Assembly (NCBI RefSeq): GCF_004101245.1
Contig: NZ_SCIN01000001.1
Coordinates: 200,784 to 264,783 of the forward strand
Length of the DNA stretch: 64,000 bases
Origin: Sphingomonas sp. UV9
Lineage (GTDB): Bacteria > Pseudomonadota > Alphaproteobacteria > Sphingomonadales > Sphingomonadaceae
Direction of reading: 5' to 3'
Part shown: positions 1 through 8,734 of the stretch, in pieces
Numbering within the stretch: position 1 is the first letter of the stretch
Layout of the letters: each line of letters begins with the position of its first letter
Translations under genes and position numbers: made by a program
Notes under the pieces: generated by a model
Seen by the model: only the letters and a program-made list of their open reading frames with translations
Told to the model about the DNA's origin: nothing
The model's database searches: none

Positions 1-854
1 AGATGCGGAACCGCGACGGTCGCCAGCAGCTGGAACGCCTGCGCGGTCAGGTCGGTGGGGAGAAATCGCGCAAGGCTCGTCGCGAAGACCACCCAGCCGC
101 CGATCGCCGCCACCGACAAGGCCGCACCCGTCGCCAGCCACCAGCGCTGCGAAACCGCGCCCAGCGTGATCCGGGCATCGGCCAGATGACGCGGGGAGTG
201 CAGGAACACGAAGAACAGTGCGAACCCGGCCACTGGCGGCACGATGATCAGGCCGATGATCGCAACCGCCGTCGCCGCAGCCCATTCGCGGGCGCCGCTC
301 CGCCATGCGTCGCCGATGCCGACGATCGTGACCAGCAGCGCGACCGGCGCAACCGCGATCAGCGATCGCGCGACCGTCTCGCCACCGGGGCCGCCGACCA
401 TGGCGACGAACAGCCGCGCGACCTCGGCCGGGTGGCCGATCGCCGGCGCCGCGATGATCGCGGTGCCCGCCGCGACCTTGAGCAACGGCTCGTCGAGCAT
501 CGTCCAGTCCTCGCCGAAATGAACCGAGGCGATCGTGACGAACAGGACCAGCGCAACCAGCGGGCAGACCACCCACAGCACCGCCATGGCGATGGCGATC
601 CCGACATACCCACCGACCGCGAGCCCGAGGGCATGGCGCCCGAGGCGACCTGCGCGCGCAAGCAACGCGATGTCGTAGGCGCCGTGCGGCATCCCGCCGC
701 CGATGAACACGATCGTCGCGATCAGCGTCGCGCCCGGTCCTGCGAGCGATAAACCCGCCGCCTGCGCGACGCCAAGGTAGACGGCGGCAAACCAGAAGCT
801 GACGTGCACGACACCGCCGCGCCCCTGCGAGGCGCGGCGGTTTACGGCGGTCAC
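1..854 (-). CDS. blh: Brp/Blh family beta-carotene 15,15'-dioxygenase (C-terminus cut by window edge)
   Basis: This membrane enzyme cleaves beta-carotene into two retinals, supplying the chromophore for the rhodopsin encoded just upstream. The frame is open to the left edge, so the C-terminus is missing; about 284 codons are visible. Several hydrophobic segments carry the family histidine motifs: GGMPHGAYD (His57), ASVHFGEDW (His112) and FLHSPRH (His219, His223), which the family uses to bind iron. I chose the GTG at 854 because no ATG is available in frame upstream; a GAGG lies about 20 bases ahead, so the start is uncertain. The gene begins about 37 bases after the rhodopsin stop on the same strand, which fits an operon. 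Family assignment is firm; exact product (retinal) is inferred from the family and neighbour. Confidence 0.9.
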   Translation of the reverse strand, partial: MTAVNRRASQGRGGVVHVSFWFAAVYLGVAQAAGLSLAGPGATLIATIVFIGGGMPHGAYDIALLARAGRLGRHALGLAVGGYVGIAIAMAVLWVVCPLVALVLFVTIASVHFGEDWTMLDEPLLKVAAGTAIIAAPAIGHPAEVARLFVAMVGGPGGETVARSLIAVAPVALLVTIVGIGDAWRSGAREWAAATAVAIIGLIIVPPVAGFALFFVFLHSPRHLADARITLGAVSQRWWLATGAALSVAAIGGWVVFATSLARFLPTDLTAQAFQLLATVAVPH

Positions 855-891
855 GGCAGCGGATGCCGCGACCTCGACGGAGGTGTTCGGC

Positions 892-1659
892 TCAATGGGC
901 GTTGACAGCGACACCATGCGCCTCGACCTGCGACTTGCGGACGGAGATCATGTAGATCAGCACGCCGACGCCGGCCTTCGCGACGATGTCCGCGATCGTA
1001 TAGCCGAGCTGGATGACGGTCGTCGCGGTCGCGCCGGTGATGCCGGCAAAGGGAGCCATGTAGACGATCGGATAGAAGCCCCATGACGCGAAGGTCAGCA
1101 AGCGGGCCTTGCGTACCAGGTCACGCGCGACGGCCGGCTGCTGCTCGATCGACTCGCCCAGCCCGCGGAACAGTTCCCAGACGATGTAGACGAACGGAAT
1201 CGAAGACAGCGTACCCCACAGGGCGCGGGTCGGGATGTCGGTCGCGATCTCGCCCGGATAGCCCAAGATGATCATCAGCGCCGCGGCGGACCCGAGGCGG
1301 ACGGTCTTCGACGAGGTCTGTTCGGGCGATAATCGCATCACCAGCACCAGTTCGATCAGCAGCAGCGGTACGGTGAGCAGCCAGTCGACATAGCGATACG
1401 CGTCGTTGAACGCGAAACCGGTACCCGAGATAATCCCGTCCTTGAGCGAATAGGACTCGCTCCAGCTCTCGAAGATCCGCAGGTAATGATATGCCGCGAT
1501 CGCCGTCACCAGCCCCGAGATGGTCACGGCGGTGCGATAGGCCGGTGCCACCTGCGATCGGCACAGCCACAGGAAGGCGGTCGTCGCGGCCATCGTCGCG
1601 AACGTGAATGAAAACGCGTTATATATCAGCGAGAACTGGAACGGGGTTATGCTGTCCAT
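892..1659 (-). CDS. Proteorhodopsin/xanthorhodopsin-type light-driven proton pump
   Basis: A seven-helix retinal protein of the inner membrane that should export protons in light. Counting from an upstream GTG at 1674, helix C has Asp97, Thr101 and Glu108 in RYVDWLLTVPLLLIE, the DTE set of outward proton pumps. His63 is the usual partner of the proton acceptor, and Lys233 in DIVAKAG is the retinal Schiff-base lysine. Leu105 predicts green absorption. In helix E, Gly154 (RALWGTLSS) replaces the tryptophan found at this place in bacteriorhodopsin. In xanthorhodopsin the matching glycine opens a window for a carotenoid antenna. I prefer the ATG at 1659 because GGAG sits six bases before it; the longer start adds five residues. 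Blh follows on the same strand and a LOV-HTH regulator precedes it. Confidence 0.95.
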   Translation of the reverse strand: MDSITPFQFSLIYNAFSFTFATMAATTAFLWLCRSQVAPAYRTAVTISGLVTAIAAYHYLRIFESWSESYSLKDGIISGTGFAFNDAYRYVDWLLTVPLLLIELVLVMRLSPEQTSSKTVRLGSAAALMIILGYPGEIATDIPTRALWGTLSSIPFVYIVWELFRGLGESIEQQPAVARDLVRKARLLTFASWGFYPIVYMAPFAGITGATATTVIQLGYTIADIVAKAGVGVLIYMISVRKSQVEAHGVAVNAH

Positions 1660-1933
1660 GAAGGTCTCCATCACCTTGCTGTGCCGCGCCCGCTACGCTG
1701 GCGAACCGGCCTTGTTGCGGGAGAGCGAGGGCCGATGGGGCAATCGGTTTCGGTCCACCCGGGGATGGCGCCACAGCGACTTCAAAGGGTAACGGAGGGA
1801 ATTCCACCCAAGTCGCGGAGCCGATGGCTAACACGGTCTGCGACCCAGCCGCTGTGACGACCGACACCGGGATACGCCTGGGTGGGGCAGGGTGCGATAC
1901 GGACCTTGGCCCATGTCCGGCCTGTACTTGCGC

Positions 1934-2587
1934 TTAAAGTCCGGCCTCGACCGCGAGCCGGATCAGGTCCGCGGTGGTGGTCAGCCCGAGCCGGTCCATC
2001 AGGATCGCGCGGTGCATCTTGACCGTCTTCTCCGCCAGCCCGAGCTCGGCGGCGATCTGTTTGTTGAGCATACCCTGCGCGACGAATCTCAGCACCTGGC
2101 CTTGCCGCGGCGACAGCGCCTTGACCAGCTCCGCCGCGCGAATCCGCCGCATGCTGGTCGGCGGCGCCGCGTTGGTATCGATCTCGATCTGCGAACCGAG
2201 GAAGTAGAGCAGGCGATCCTCCTCGTCATACAGCGGCGCGACGAGCACGGCGTTGCGGAAGGGTTGCCCGTTGCGCTTGTAATTGAGGATCTCGACCAGC
2301 ACCGGCTTGTGCTCCCGCACGCCGCGACGGATTTCCTCGGACAGCCAGGGTTCGGTCGCCGGGCCCGAGAGGAACCGGCAATTGCGACCGACGACCTCGT
2401 CCGCGGGATAGCCGGTCAGGTCGCAGAACGGCTGGTTGCACGCGACGATCGGGTTGTCGGGCAGTCGGGGGTCGCTGATGACCGAGGGAATCGGACTATC
2501 GGTGACGAGCCGTACGAGCCGCTGGTTTGACCTTGCTTCGGCGCTGTCGACGGACCTGGCATCGGCCAATACGGAATCGATTGTCAT
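1934..2587 (-). CDS. LOV-HTH blue-light-responsive transcription factor (EL222-like)
   Basis: A 217-residue one-component light sensor and DNA-binding protein. Residues about 25-135 form a LOV (PAS) domain: GRNCRFLSG places the photoreactive cysteine at 70 that bonds FMN in blue light, and FLGSQ (Gln133) is the usual flavin-contacting glutamine. Residues about 155-215 form a LuxR-type helix-turn-helix ([28 protein letters not shown]). The whole layout and much of the sequence match EL222 of Erythrobacter, in which light releases the HTH for dimerisation. The start has GGTGGAAG just upstream. It lies 274 bases upstream of the rhodopsin on the same strand, so control of the rhodopsin-blh genes is an attractive inference but is not shown by a known binding site. 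Confidence 0.93.
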   Translation of the reverse strand: MTIDSVLADARSVDSAEARSNQRLVRLVTDSPIPSVISDPRLPDNPIVACNQPFCDLTGYPADEVVGRNCRFLSGPATEPWLSEEIRRGVREHKPVLVEILNYKRNGQPFRNAVLVAPLYDEEDRLLYFLGSQIEIDTNAAPPTSMRRIRAAELVKALSPRQGQVLRFVAQGMLNKQIAAELGLAEKTVKMHRAILMDRLGLTTTADLIRLAVEAGL

Positions 2588-2819
2588 CTTCCACCGCCCC
2601 CCTCGGCACCTGATCGCAGGCCTGCGCCCTTTGGGGAAGCGATAACATGGTTTCCTGCACCGAGCCTAAGACGATGTTCGCGGGCAAGACGACTTGGGTA
2701 AACTATGAGCGCGCCATCCCCTCCGAATAGGCGGTCGCCGCGACGACCGTTCGACCTGGTCGAGGCGTTTTGTTGTTGCGATAGCCTGTCCGACTTGAAG
2801 GCGCGGACCGAGCGCTGCT

Positions 2820-3728
2820 TCAGCCGATGCGCAGCCCTTCGGCCAAGCCCTCGACGAACGCGTCGACCTTTGGGTTGAGTTGGCGACTTCGTGGCCAGAC
2901 CAGATGCAGCGGCAGGCCAGCGGTCGCGCGCTCGGGAAGGATCTCGACCAGTTCGCCGCGGCGGAGTTCGTCGCGGATCAGCCATGTCGCCAGTTGCGCA
3001 ATGCCGAATCCGGCCCGGACCGCGCCGACCTGGGCCTCCGCACTGCCCAGCGTCATGCGGCCGGGGATCGCTCGCTGCTCGACGGTGCCGCCGTCATAGC
3101 CGAAGCGCCAGTCGATCGTGCTGCCGTCGCCGCGCCCGTACAAGATGCAGTCATGGTCGGCGAGCGCCTCGACCGATGCCGGTGTATCGCGGCGTGCGAG
3201 ATAATCCGGTGCGGCGCAGAAGATGAGGTGCTCATGGCCGAGTGCGCGACGCCCCAGGCCGTTGCCGCCGACGTCGGATGCGCTGATCCGGACGGCGACG
3301 TCGACGCCCTCCTCGATCACGTCGACGAAACGATCGGTAAAGCTGATCTCGGGACGCAAGTTCGGATGGCGCCGGCAGAAGTCCAGCAGCACCGGCATCA
3401 CCTGGATACGACCGAACGCAACCGGGACGTTGATCTTCAGCCGCCCGACGGGCTCGGTCTTGTGCGCGGCAAGCACCGCCTCCGCATCGCCCAGGTCGGC
3501 CAGCACGCGCACGCAGGTGGAATAGAACGCCGCACCCTGGTCCGTCAGCGACAGGCGCCGCGTGGTGCGCTCGAACAGGCGGCTGCCGAGCCGCGCCTCG
3601 AGCCGTGCGACGCCCTTGCTGATCGCCGAGCTGGTCAGGTTCAGGCGCTCTGCCGCAGCGGTGAAGCTGCCGCTATCGGCGGAGACGACGAACGCCTCGA
3701 TGCCCTTCAGGCGTTCGGACGGGATCAT
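2820..3728 (-). CDS. LysR-family transcriptional regulator
   Basis: A 302-residue LysR-type regulator, normal length for the family. Residues 1-60 are the winged HTH (SGSFTAAAERLNLTSSAISK, then ARLEARLGSRLFERTTRRLSLTD split by a short turn) and residues about 90-295 are the substrate-binding domain that senses an unknown small molecule. It is transcribed divergently from an MFS exporter 106 bases away, the classic arrangement in which a LysR protein controls its neighbour. A 6-base inverted repeat lies in the shared promoter. The inducer cannot be deduced. Confidence 0.9.
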   Translation of the reverse strand: MIPSERLKGIEAFVVSADSGSFTAAAERLNLTSSAISKGVARLEARLGSRLFERTTRRLSLTDQGAAFYSTCVRVLADLGDAEAVLAAHKTEPVGRLKINVPVAFGRIQVMPVLLDFCRRHPNLRPEISFTDRFVDVIEEGVDVAVRISASDVGGNGLGRRALGHEHLIFCAAPDYLARRDTPASVEALADHDCILYGRGDGSTIDWRFGYDGGTVEQRAIPGRMTLGSAEAQVGAVRAGFGIAQLATWLIRDELRRGELVEILPERATAGLPLHLVWPRSRQLNPKVDAFVEGLAEGLRIG

Positions 3729-3756
3729 GGCGCGAGCGTATTGCGGAATATCCGTC

Positions 3757-3780
3757 GCGGCAATGTGGAATTAATGCCGC
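3757..3780. promoter_or_regulatory. Inverted repeat in the LysR/MFS divergent promoter, candidate LysR operator
   Basis: GCGGCA at 3757-3762 and TGCCGC at 3775-3780 are perfect inverted halves separated by 12 bases, between divergent start codons at 3728 and 3835. Size and position suit a LysR-type site, but the binding is inferred. Confidence 0.4.
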
Positions 3781-3834
3781 AGGCGTGAATTTCGATCGCT
3801 CCTATGTAGGCGAGCTTCAACAGGAGTTCCGCCG

Positions 3835-5043
3835 ATGCCCGTTTCCGTCCCGCACCCGCTCACCAGATCGAGCACGGTCATCGCGCCGGGCAACGGCTTG
3901 GCCGTCCTGTTGCTGGCGGTGTCCGCGTTCGTGATCGTCACCACCGAATTCATCATCGTCGGTCTGTTGCCGAGCTTGTCGCGCGACCTCGGGATTTCGA
4001 TTTCGGCCGCGGGACAGTTGGTGACGTTGTTCGCCTTCACCGTGATGCTGTTCGGACCCGTGCTGACCGCGATGCTTTCGCATTTCGAGCGCAAGCGGTT
4101 GTTCGTCGTCATCCTGCTGATCTTCGCCGCGTCGAACGCGCTGGCCGCGGCGGCGCCCGATATCTGGGTGCTGGGGCTCGGGCGCTTCCTGCCCGCGCTC
4201 GCGCTGCCGGTGTTCTGGGGTACCGCGAGCGAGACCGCCGGCGAACTGGCCGGACCAGAAAAGGCCGGCAAGGCGGTTGCCAACGTCTATCTCGGCATTT
4301 CCGGGGCGATGGTGTTCGGTATTCCGCTCGGCACGCTCGCCTCGAACGCATTCGGCTGGCGCGGGACTTTCTGGGGCCTGTCCGGCCTGTCGCTGGTGAT
4401 GGCGGTGCTGCTGCTTGCGGTCATGCCGACGCTCGCACGGCCCAAGCGCGTCCGCCTCGCGGATCAGGCGCGCATCCTCAAGGATCCGTTCTTCCTCGGC
4501 AACGTCGTGCTGTCGGTGGTCGTCTTCACCGCGATGTTCACCGCCTACACCTATCTCGCCGACACGCTGGAGCACATCGCGCTGATACCGGCGGGGCAGG
4601 TGGGATGGTGGCTGATGGGCTTCGGGATCGTCGGTCTCGCCGGCAATTGGCTCGGCGGGTATTTCGTCGCCCGCAATCCGCTCAACGTAACGCTGGTCGC
4701 GGTACTGGTGCTGGCCCTCGGCGTCGCCGCCACCGCACCACTGGCGCTGTATCACGGCTGGCTGATCGCCGCGCTTGCGGTCTGGGGTCTTGCCAACACC
4801 GCGTTGTATCCGATCTGCCAGGTGCGCGTGATGCAGTCGGCGACGCATGCGCAGGCGCTGGCCGGGACGCTAAACGTCTCGATGGCGAATGCGGGGATCG
4901 GGCTTGGCGCGGTGATCGGCGGGGCGGTGATCCAGCATTGGGGGCTCGCGACGATCGGCTATGTCGCCGCCGGCATCGCGCTGGTCGGGGCGGCAATGAT
5001 CCCGTTCATCGCCCGTCTGCAAGCGAAGGGCGCGGACGCCTGA
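3835..5043 (+). CDS. MFS transporter, DHA1 drug:proton antiporter type
   Basis: A 402-residue inner-membrane protein with about 12 hydrophobic helices. The first helix (TTEFIIVGLLPSLSRDLGIS) and the following LFAFTVMLFGP segment are typical of the AraJ/YdhP/NepI branch of DHA1 exporters, which pump sugars, nucleosides or drugs outward using the proton gradient. A short basic loop (HFERKRLFV) corresponds to motif A between helices 2 and 3. It is read divergently from a LysR regulator and ends in a stop with no partner gene downstream. Substrate is unknown. Confidence 0.88.
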   Translation: MPVSVPHPLTRSSTVIAPGNGLAVLLLAVSAFVIVTTEFIIVGLLPSLSRDLGISISAAGQLVTLFAFTVMLFGPVLTAMLSHFERKRLFVVILLIFAASNALAAAAPDIWVLGLGRFLPALALPVFWGTASETAGELAGPEKAGKAVANVYLGISGAMVFGIPLGTLASNAFGWRGTFWGLSGLSLVMAVLLLAVMPTLARPKRVRLADQARILKDPFFLGNVVLSVVVFTAMFTAYTYLADTLEHIALIPAGQVGWWLMGFGIVGLAGNWLGGYFVARNPLNVTLVAVLVLALGVAATAPLALYHGWLIAALAVWGLANTALYPICQVRVMQSATHAQALAGTLNVSMANAGIGLGAVIGGAVIQHWGLATIGYVAAGIALVGAAMIPFIARLQAKGADA

Positions 5044-5118
5044 CCTCGTGGCTAGGAATCGCACGATATGGGCGGGTCGAATGTCACCGCCCCAATTGGT
5101 CATATAGATCAGGCGAAA

Positions 5119-5130
5119 GATATCGCTACC
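5119..5130. promoter_or_regulatory. Candidate LacI-type operator 1 (GATATCGCTACC)
   Basis: The core TATCGCTA fits TANCGNTA with a central CG, the arrangement of LacI-family operators, including those described for alphaproteobacterial xylose genes. It lies 280 bases upstream of TonB receptor 1. The cognate regulator is not in the window. Confidence 0.45.
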
Positions 5131-5216
5131 GCGCGGCAGGCTGTCTGCTCAGCCGCGCGAAATCGTGTCGCATTGGCCTAACCGAACTGCCTTGACTCCC
5201 TGACCAACGACCGTAG

Positions 5217-5228
5217 GGTACCGCTATC
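5217..5228. promoter_or_regulatory. Candidate LacI-type operator 2 (GGTACCGCTATC)
   Basis: The core TACCGCTA again fits TANCGNTA. Read on the other strand it is GATAGCGGTACC, nearly identical to the site at 17917. It lies 98 bases after operator 1 and about 180 bases before the receptor start, close to where a promoter would be expected. Confidence 0.45.
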
Positions 5229-5409
5229 AACGAGCTGCTTAGACAGACGTGATCGGGAGCAGGGTGATCAGGCACAGTCCATTGTCAGTTCAAATACCGC
5301 TTCATGCGCCGCACTCCCTGCGTGCCGTGACGTCCCGAGTATTTCGAAAACCATAAGAATATCGCGTCTCGCCGCAACGACGGCGAGGTTCCAGAGAGGA
5401 TCCTGAACC

Positions 5410-8400
5410 ATGACACCCTATAAAACGGTACCTCGTTTGACGCGCGCGGCGCTGTTGTGCGCGACGACGATGGCGGCGCTGTGCGCGACCCTGGCAACGG
5501 CGCAAACCATCCCGCCGACGCAGGATCCGTCACCGCCTGTGGCGCAGGACGCTGCGCCCCCCGCAGCGGACCCCGCAGCGGACCCCGTCGCTCCGGCGCC
5601 CGCGGCCCCGCCGGCAGCAGGCTTGCCCAGCGCCGACCAGGTTCCGGGTACTGTCGACGCGACCGATAATGCCGACATCGTCGTCACCGGCTATCGCTCG
5701 AGCCTTGCCAAGTCGACCAATGCGAAGCGCGCGGCGACGGGCTTCACGGATTCGATCTTTGCCGAAGATATCGGCAAGTTCCCCGACACGAACATCGCGG
5801 AATCCTTCAACCGCATTCCCGGCATCACGATCACCCGCGACGTGACCGGTGAGGGCACGAACGTCGCGATCCGTGGGCTTGGCTCGAACTTCACCAACGT
5901 GACGCTCAACGGCGCGACGATCGCGGTGGCGTCGTCGGGGGCGACCGATGCGCAGGGCACCGACCGTTCGGTCGACCTCAGCTTCTTCCCGACCGACCTG
6001 TTCACCAAGCTGACCGTCAACAAGAGCTATACCGCGGACCTTCTCGAAGGCGGTGCGGCCGGTAACGTCGATCTGCGGTCGGCGCGGCCGTTCGATCGTG
6101 CGACGTCGTTCCTCGCCTATAACGTGCAGGGGACCAAGCAGTCGCCCGAAGACCGGATCGGTGCGCGCGGCTCGCTGATCGGCAGCTGGCGCAACGACAC
6201 GTTCGGCATCCTGGCGGGCGTCTCGGCGCAGCGCCTGTTCACCGACACGCGCGGGTTCGAGACGATCGGTTATACCAATCCGGCATTGACCGCAGCGCAG
6301 TGTGGTGCCGCGTCGGGCTGCAACTCGACCGCCGGCGGCAACTGGACGATCCCGGCCGTCGTGCCGGCCGGCGCGGGCGCGGGTCTCGTGGCGGGTACGC
6401 CGATCACCAGCGCGTTCCTGCTCGCGAACAATCCGGGCGCGACGATCCAGCAGATCGACAACGCGCTGCTGCCGCGGCTCGGGCGCTCGACCAGCATCCG
6501 TGGTCCACGCGACCGGATCAATGCGATCATGAGCGCCGAATGGCAGCCGACCGATACGCTGCATTTCTACGTCGACGGGCTGTACGGGTACAAGAAGAAC
6601 GAACTGATCCGCGAGAACATGGCGTGGATCGTCCGCAACGGCGCGATCATTCCGACCAACCTGACGTTCGACAAGGCGGATTGCACGGTGGGCTGCGTCG
6701 TTACCGGCGGCACCTTCGCCAACGCGCAGTTCTTCAACGAATTCCGGCCCTACACCGAGACGACGAAGCTCTTCAGCATCAATCCCGGCGGTGAATGGGA
6801 GATTTCCGACACGCTGAAGCTCAACCTCCAGGCCAATTACGCGCGTTCGACCTTCCACCGCGAAAGTCCGTCGGTCGGCCTGACGACGCCGCTGGGTGTT
6901 GGTAACACGGTCACGTACACAAATGACGGCGGTATCCCGACCATCCAGAGCGGGCTGGACATCAATGATCCGGCCAATTTCGGCTGGAACGCAGGCAGTC
7001 GCGTCAATATCCAGGACGAGCGGCGGCTTAACACGAGCAAGGGCGGGCGCGGCGATCTGACCTGGGGTAGCAAGGCACTTAATCTAAAGGTCGGCGGTGC
7101 GTTCGACGACGTGTTTCGTCGAATCCGCGGATACGATAACAGTCAGGCATGGCAGAACGCGGTCTGCGGCAACAATCCCAACGTATTTGTTGGTTCGCCC
7201 AATTCGCAACCGCCCTGCGAAGGCCTTAACGCGCCCGGCGCAGCCCCGGCCGGCTATCCGACCTATCCTGGCTATGGCACCGGATCGACCGCAGGCATGA
7301 CCGGGCCGGTGAGCTATGGGGGGTCGCTGATCCCGAACTCGGCAGCACCGTCCTATCTGACGCCCGGTCCGGCAGGGTTCGTGACGGTGGACTGGCCGAA
7401 GTTCGCAGCCGCCAGCAACTATGATTTCTATCACGACAACGCCCCTGAGACGGGTGCTGCCAATACCGGCGCGAGCGGCGGGGCGATCCGCGAAGTCGTG
7501 AAATCGGCGTTCGCGACGGTGAACGGCGAGCAGGAACTGGGCGGCAACATGCTGCGGTTCAACGTCGGCATGCGCTACGTCAACACGATCCAGACGATCA
7601 CCGGGCGCGTGTCGTTGCCGGATCCGCGCAACACGACGTCCACCGGCGCCGCGCTGCCGGATGGCAGCCGCTATCCGAACCTCGTCAGCAACGTCTCGAC
7701 CCGCAACGTCTATGCGAAGTGGCTGCCGGCCGCGACCTTTGCCTACGACGTCAGCGAGCACGCCGTCGTTCGCGTCGCCGGCTCGCGGACGATGACCCGA
7801 CCCGACCCGTCGGCGCAGTTGCCGGGCGTCAATTTCGGTGCGCCGTCGGCCGATCAGGCATCGATCGGCAACCCCGCACTGAAGCCCTATCTCTCGACCA
7901 ACCTCGATCTGGGCTTCGAATATTATACCGGCCGTGAGGGCGTCGTCAGCTTCAACGCCTTCCGCAAGTCGATCGAGGGGTTCACCAATACGGCGATCAG
8001 CACCGTGCCGTTCGGTGATCTGGCGCAATACGGCATCACCTACGACACGTTGAATCCGACGCAGCAGATCGCACTCAACTCGCGCGGCGGCCCTAGCGCC
8101 GCGCAGGTTCAGGTCACGTCGCAGGTCAACGTGCCCAACAAGCTGACGATCAACGGCCTTGAGTTCCAGTGGGTCCAGCCGCTCGACTTCATCACCAAGC
8201 ACATCGGCGTCACCGGCTTCGGCTTCAACGCCAATGCGACGGTCGTCGATCAGCGCAGCGATGGGCCGGCCCAGGCGTTCGGCGTGGCGCCGTTCACCTA
8301 CAACATCACCGGCTATTACGAGAAGAACGGCGTGATGCTGCGCGTGTCGACGACGTCGCGCGAAGGATCGCAGAACAGCGGCGCGGCACAGAACGGCATC

Positions 8401-8622
8401 CCGGCGGCGGCGTTGTTCGGCACGGACTATACGACCTACGACTTCTCGTCGTCGTTCGATCTGGACAAGATCTTCGGTCTCGCGGGTGCGCCGCAGCTGA
8501 CGATCAACGTCGCGAACTTCACCGATGCGACGCTGCGCTCGTACTTCCAGTTCGAGAACGCGACCTTCACGCAGTACAAGCCGGGTCGTCAGTTCCTGAT
8601 CGGTCTGCGCGGTACCTTCTAG
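5410..8622 (+). CDS. TonB-dependent receptor, oligosaccharide-associated class
   Basis: A 1070-residue outer-membrane active transporter. It starts with a signal peptide (about residues 1-32, ending CATLATAQT), a proline/alanine-rich linker (about 33-85), then the plug domain with FAEDIGKFPDTNIAESFNRI (about 117-136) and IRGLGSNFTNVTLNG. This wording is typical of the large receptors of Caulobacter, Xanthomonas and Sphingomonas carbohydrate loci. The remainder is a 22-strand barrel ending in GLRGTF, a terminal aromatic residue as expected for outer-membrane assembly. Three cysteine pairs in extracellular-type insertions (for example residues 297-304) suggest disulfides. It precedes a GH115 remnant and uronate genes, so glucuronoxylan oligosaccharides are a reasonable but unproven substrate. 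A 13-base tandem repeat begins exactly at its stop codon. Confidence 0.95.
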   Translation: MTPYKTVPRLTRAALLCATTMAALCATLATAQTIPPTQDPSPPVAQDAAPPAADPAADPVAPAPAAPPAAGLPSADQVPGTVDATDNADIVVTGYRSSLAKSTNAKRAATGFTDSIFAEDIGKFPDTNIAESFNRIPGITITRDVTGEGTNVAIRGLGSNFTNVTLNGATIAVASSGATDAQGTDRSVDLSFFPTDLFTKLTVNKSYTADLLEGGAAGNVDLRSARPFDRATSFLAYNVQGTKQSPEDRIGARGSLIGSWRNDTFGILAGVSAQRLFTDTRGFETIGYTNPALTAAQCGAASGCNSTAGGNWTIPAVVPAGAGAGLVAGTPITSAFLLANNPGATIQQIDNALLPRLGRSTSIRGPRDRINAIMSAEWQPTDTLHFYVDGLYGYKKNELIRENMAWIVRNGAIIPTNLTFDKADCTVGCVVTGGTFANAQFFNEFRPYTETTKLFSINPGGEWEISDTLKLNLQANYARSTFHRESPSVGLTTPLGVGNTVTYTNDGGIPTIQSGLDINDPANFGWNAGSRVNIQDERRLNTSKGGRGDLTWGSKALNLKVGGAFDDVFRRIRGYDNSQAWQNAVCGNNPNVFVGSPNSQPPCEGLNAPGAAPAGYPTYPGYGTGSTAGMTGPVSYGGSLIPNSAAPSYLTPGPAGFVTVDWPKFAAASNYDFYHDNAPETGAANTGASGGAIREVVKSAFATVNGEQELGGNMLRFNVGMRYVNTIQTITGRVSLPDPRNTTSTGAALPDGSRYPNLVSNVSTRNVYAKWLPAATFAYDVSEHAVVRVAGSRTMTRPDPSAQLPGVNFGAPSADQASIGNPALKPYLSTNLDLGFEYYTGREGVVSFNAFRKSIEGFTNTAISTVPFGDLAQYGITYDTLNPTQQIALNSRGGPSAAQVQVTSQVNVPNKLTINGLEFQWVQPLDFITKHIGVTGFGFNANATVVDQRSDGPAQAFGVAPFTYNITGYYEKNGVMLRVSTTSREGSQNSGAAQNGIPAAALFGTDYTTYDFSSSFDLDKIFGLAGAPQLTINVANFTDATLRSYFQFENATFTQYKPGRQFLIGLRGTF

Positions 8623-8684
8623 TATGTCTGGCTAGTATGTCTGGCTAGTATGTCTGGCTAGTATGTCTGGCTAGTATGTCTGGC
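8620..8684. repeat. Five tandem copies of a 13-base repeat starting at the receptor stop codon
   Basis: The unit TAGTATGTCTGGC is repeated five times without change at 8620, 8633, 8646, 8659 and 8672. The first TAG is the stop codon of TonB receptor 1. Because 13 is not a multiple of three, the copies place TAG in all three frames. No hairpin is evident. Confidence 0.97.
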
Positions 8685-8734
8685 AGGGCGGTCGTGAGCC
8701 GGCTGCCCTGTCCGGCGCTCGCGGAGATAAAACG

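Larger units (their letters stand above)
5044..5409. other. 366-base intergenic region upstream of TonB receptor 1
   Basis: No convincing gene was found on either strand. It carries two 12-base sites at 5119-5130 and 5217-5228 with the same core and presumably holds the promoter of the receptor that starts at 5410. The receptor has an AGAGGA ribosome-binding site at about 5395-5400. Confidence 0.6.

Noticed and set aside
3..752. Long arginine-rich open frame on the plus strand at the left edge
   Set aside because: It is antisense to the Blh gene, has low-complexity Arg/Asp composition typical of a GC-rich shadow, and the minus-strand frame has recognisable histidine motifs.
1660..1933. A specific EL222-type binding site ahead of the rhodopsin
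   Set aside because: No stretch resembled a binding site strongly enough to claim; only the arrangement supports regulation.
8620..8684. CRISPR array or recombination site
   Set aside because: The repeats are directly abutting with no spacers, there are no cas genes, and there is no attachment-site or integrase context.
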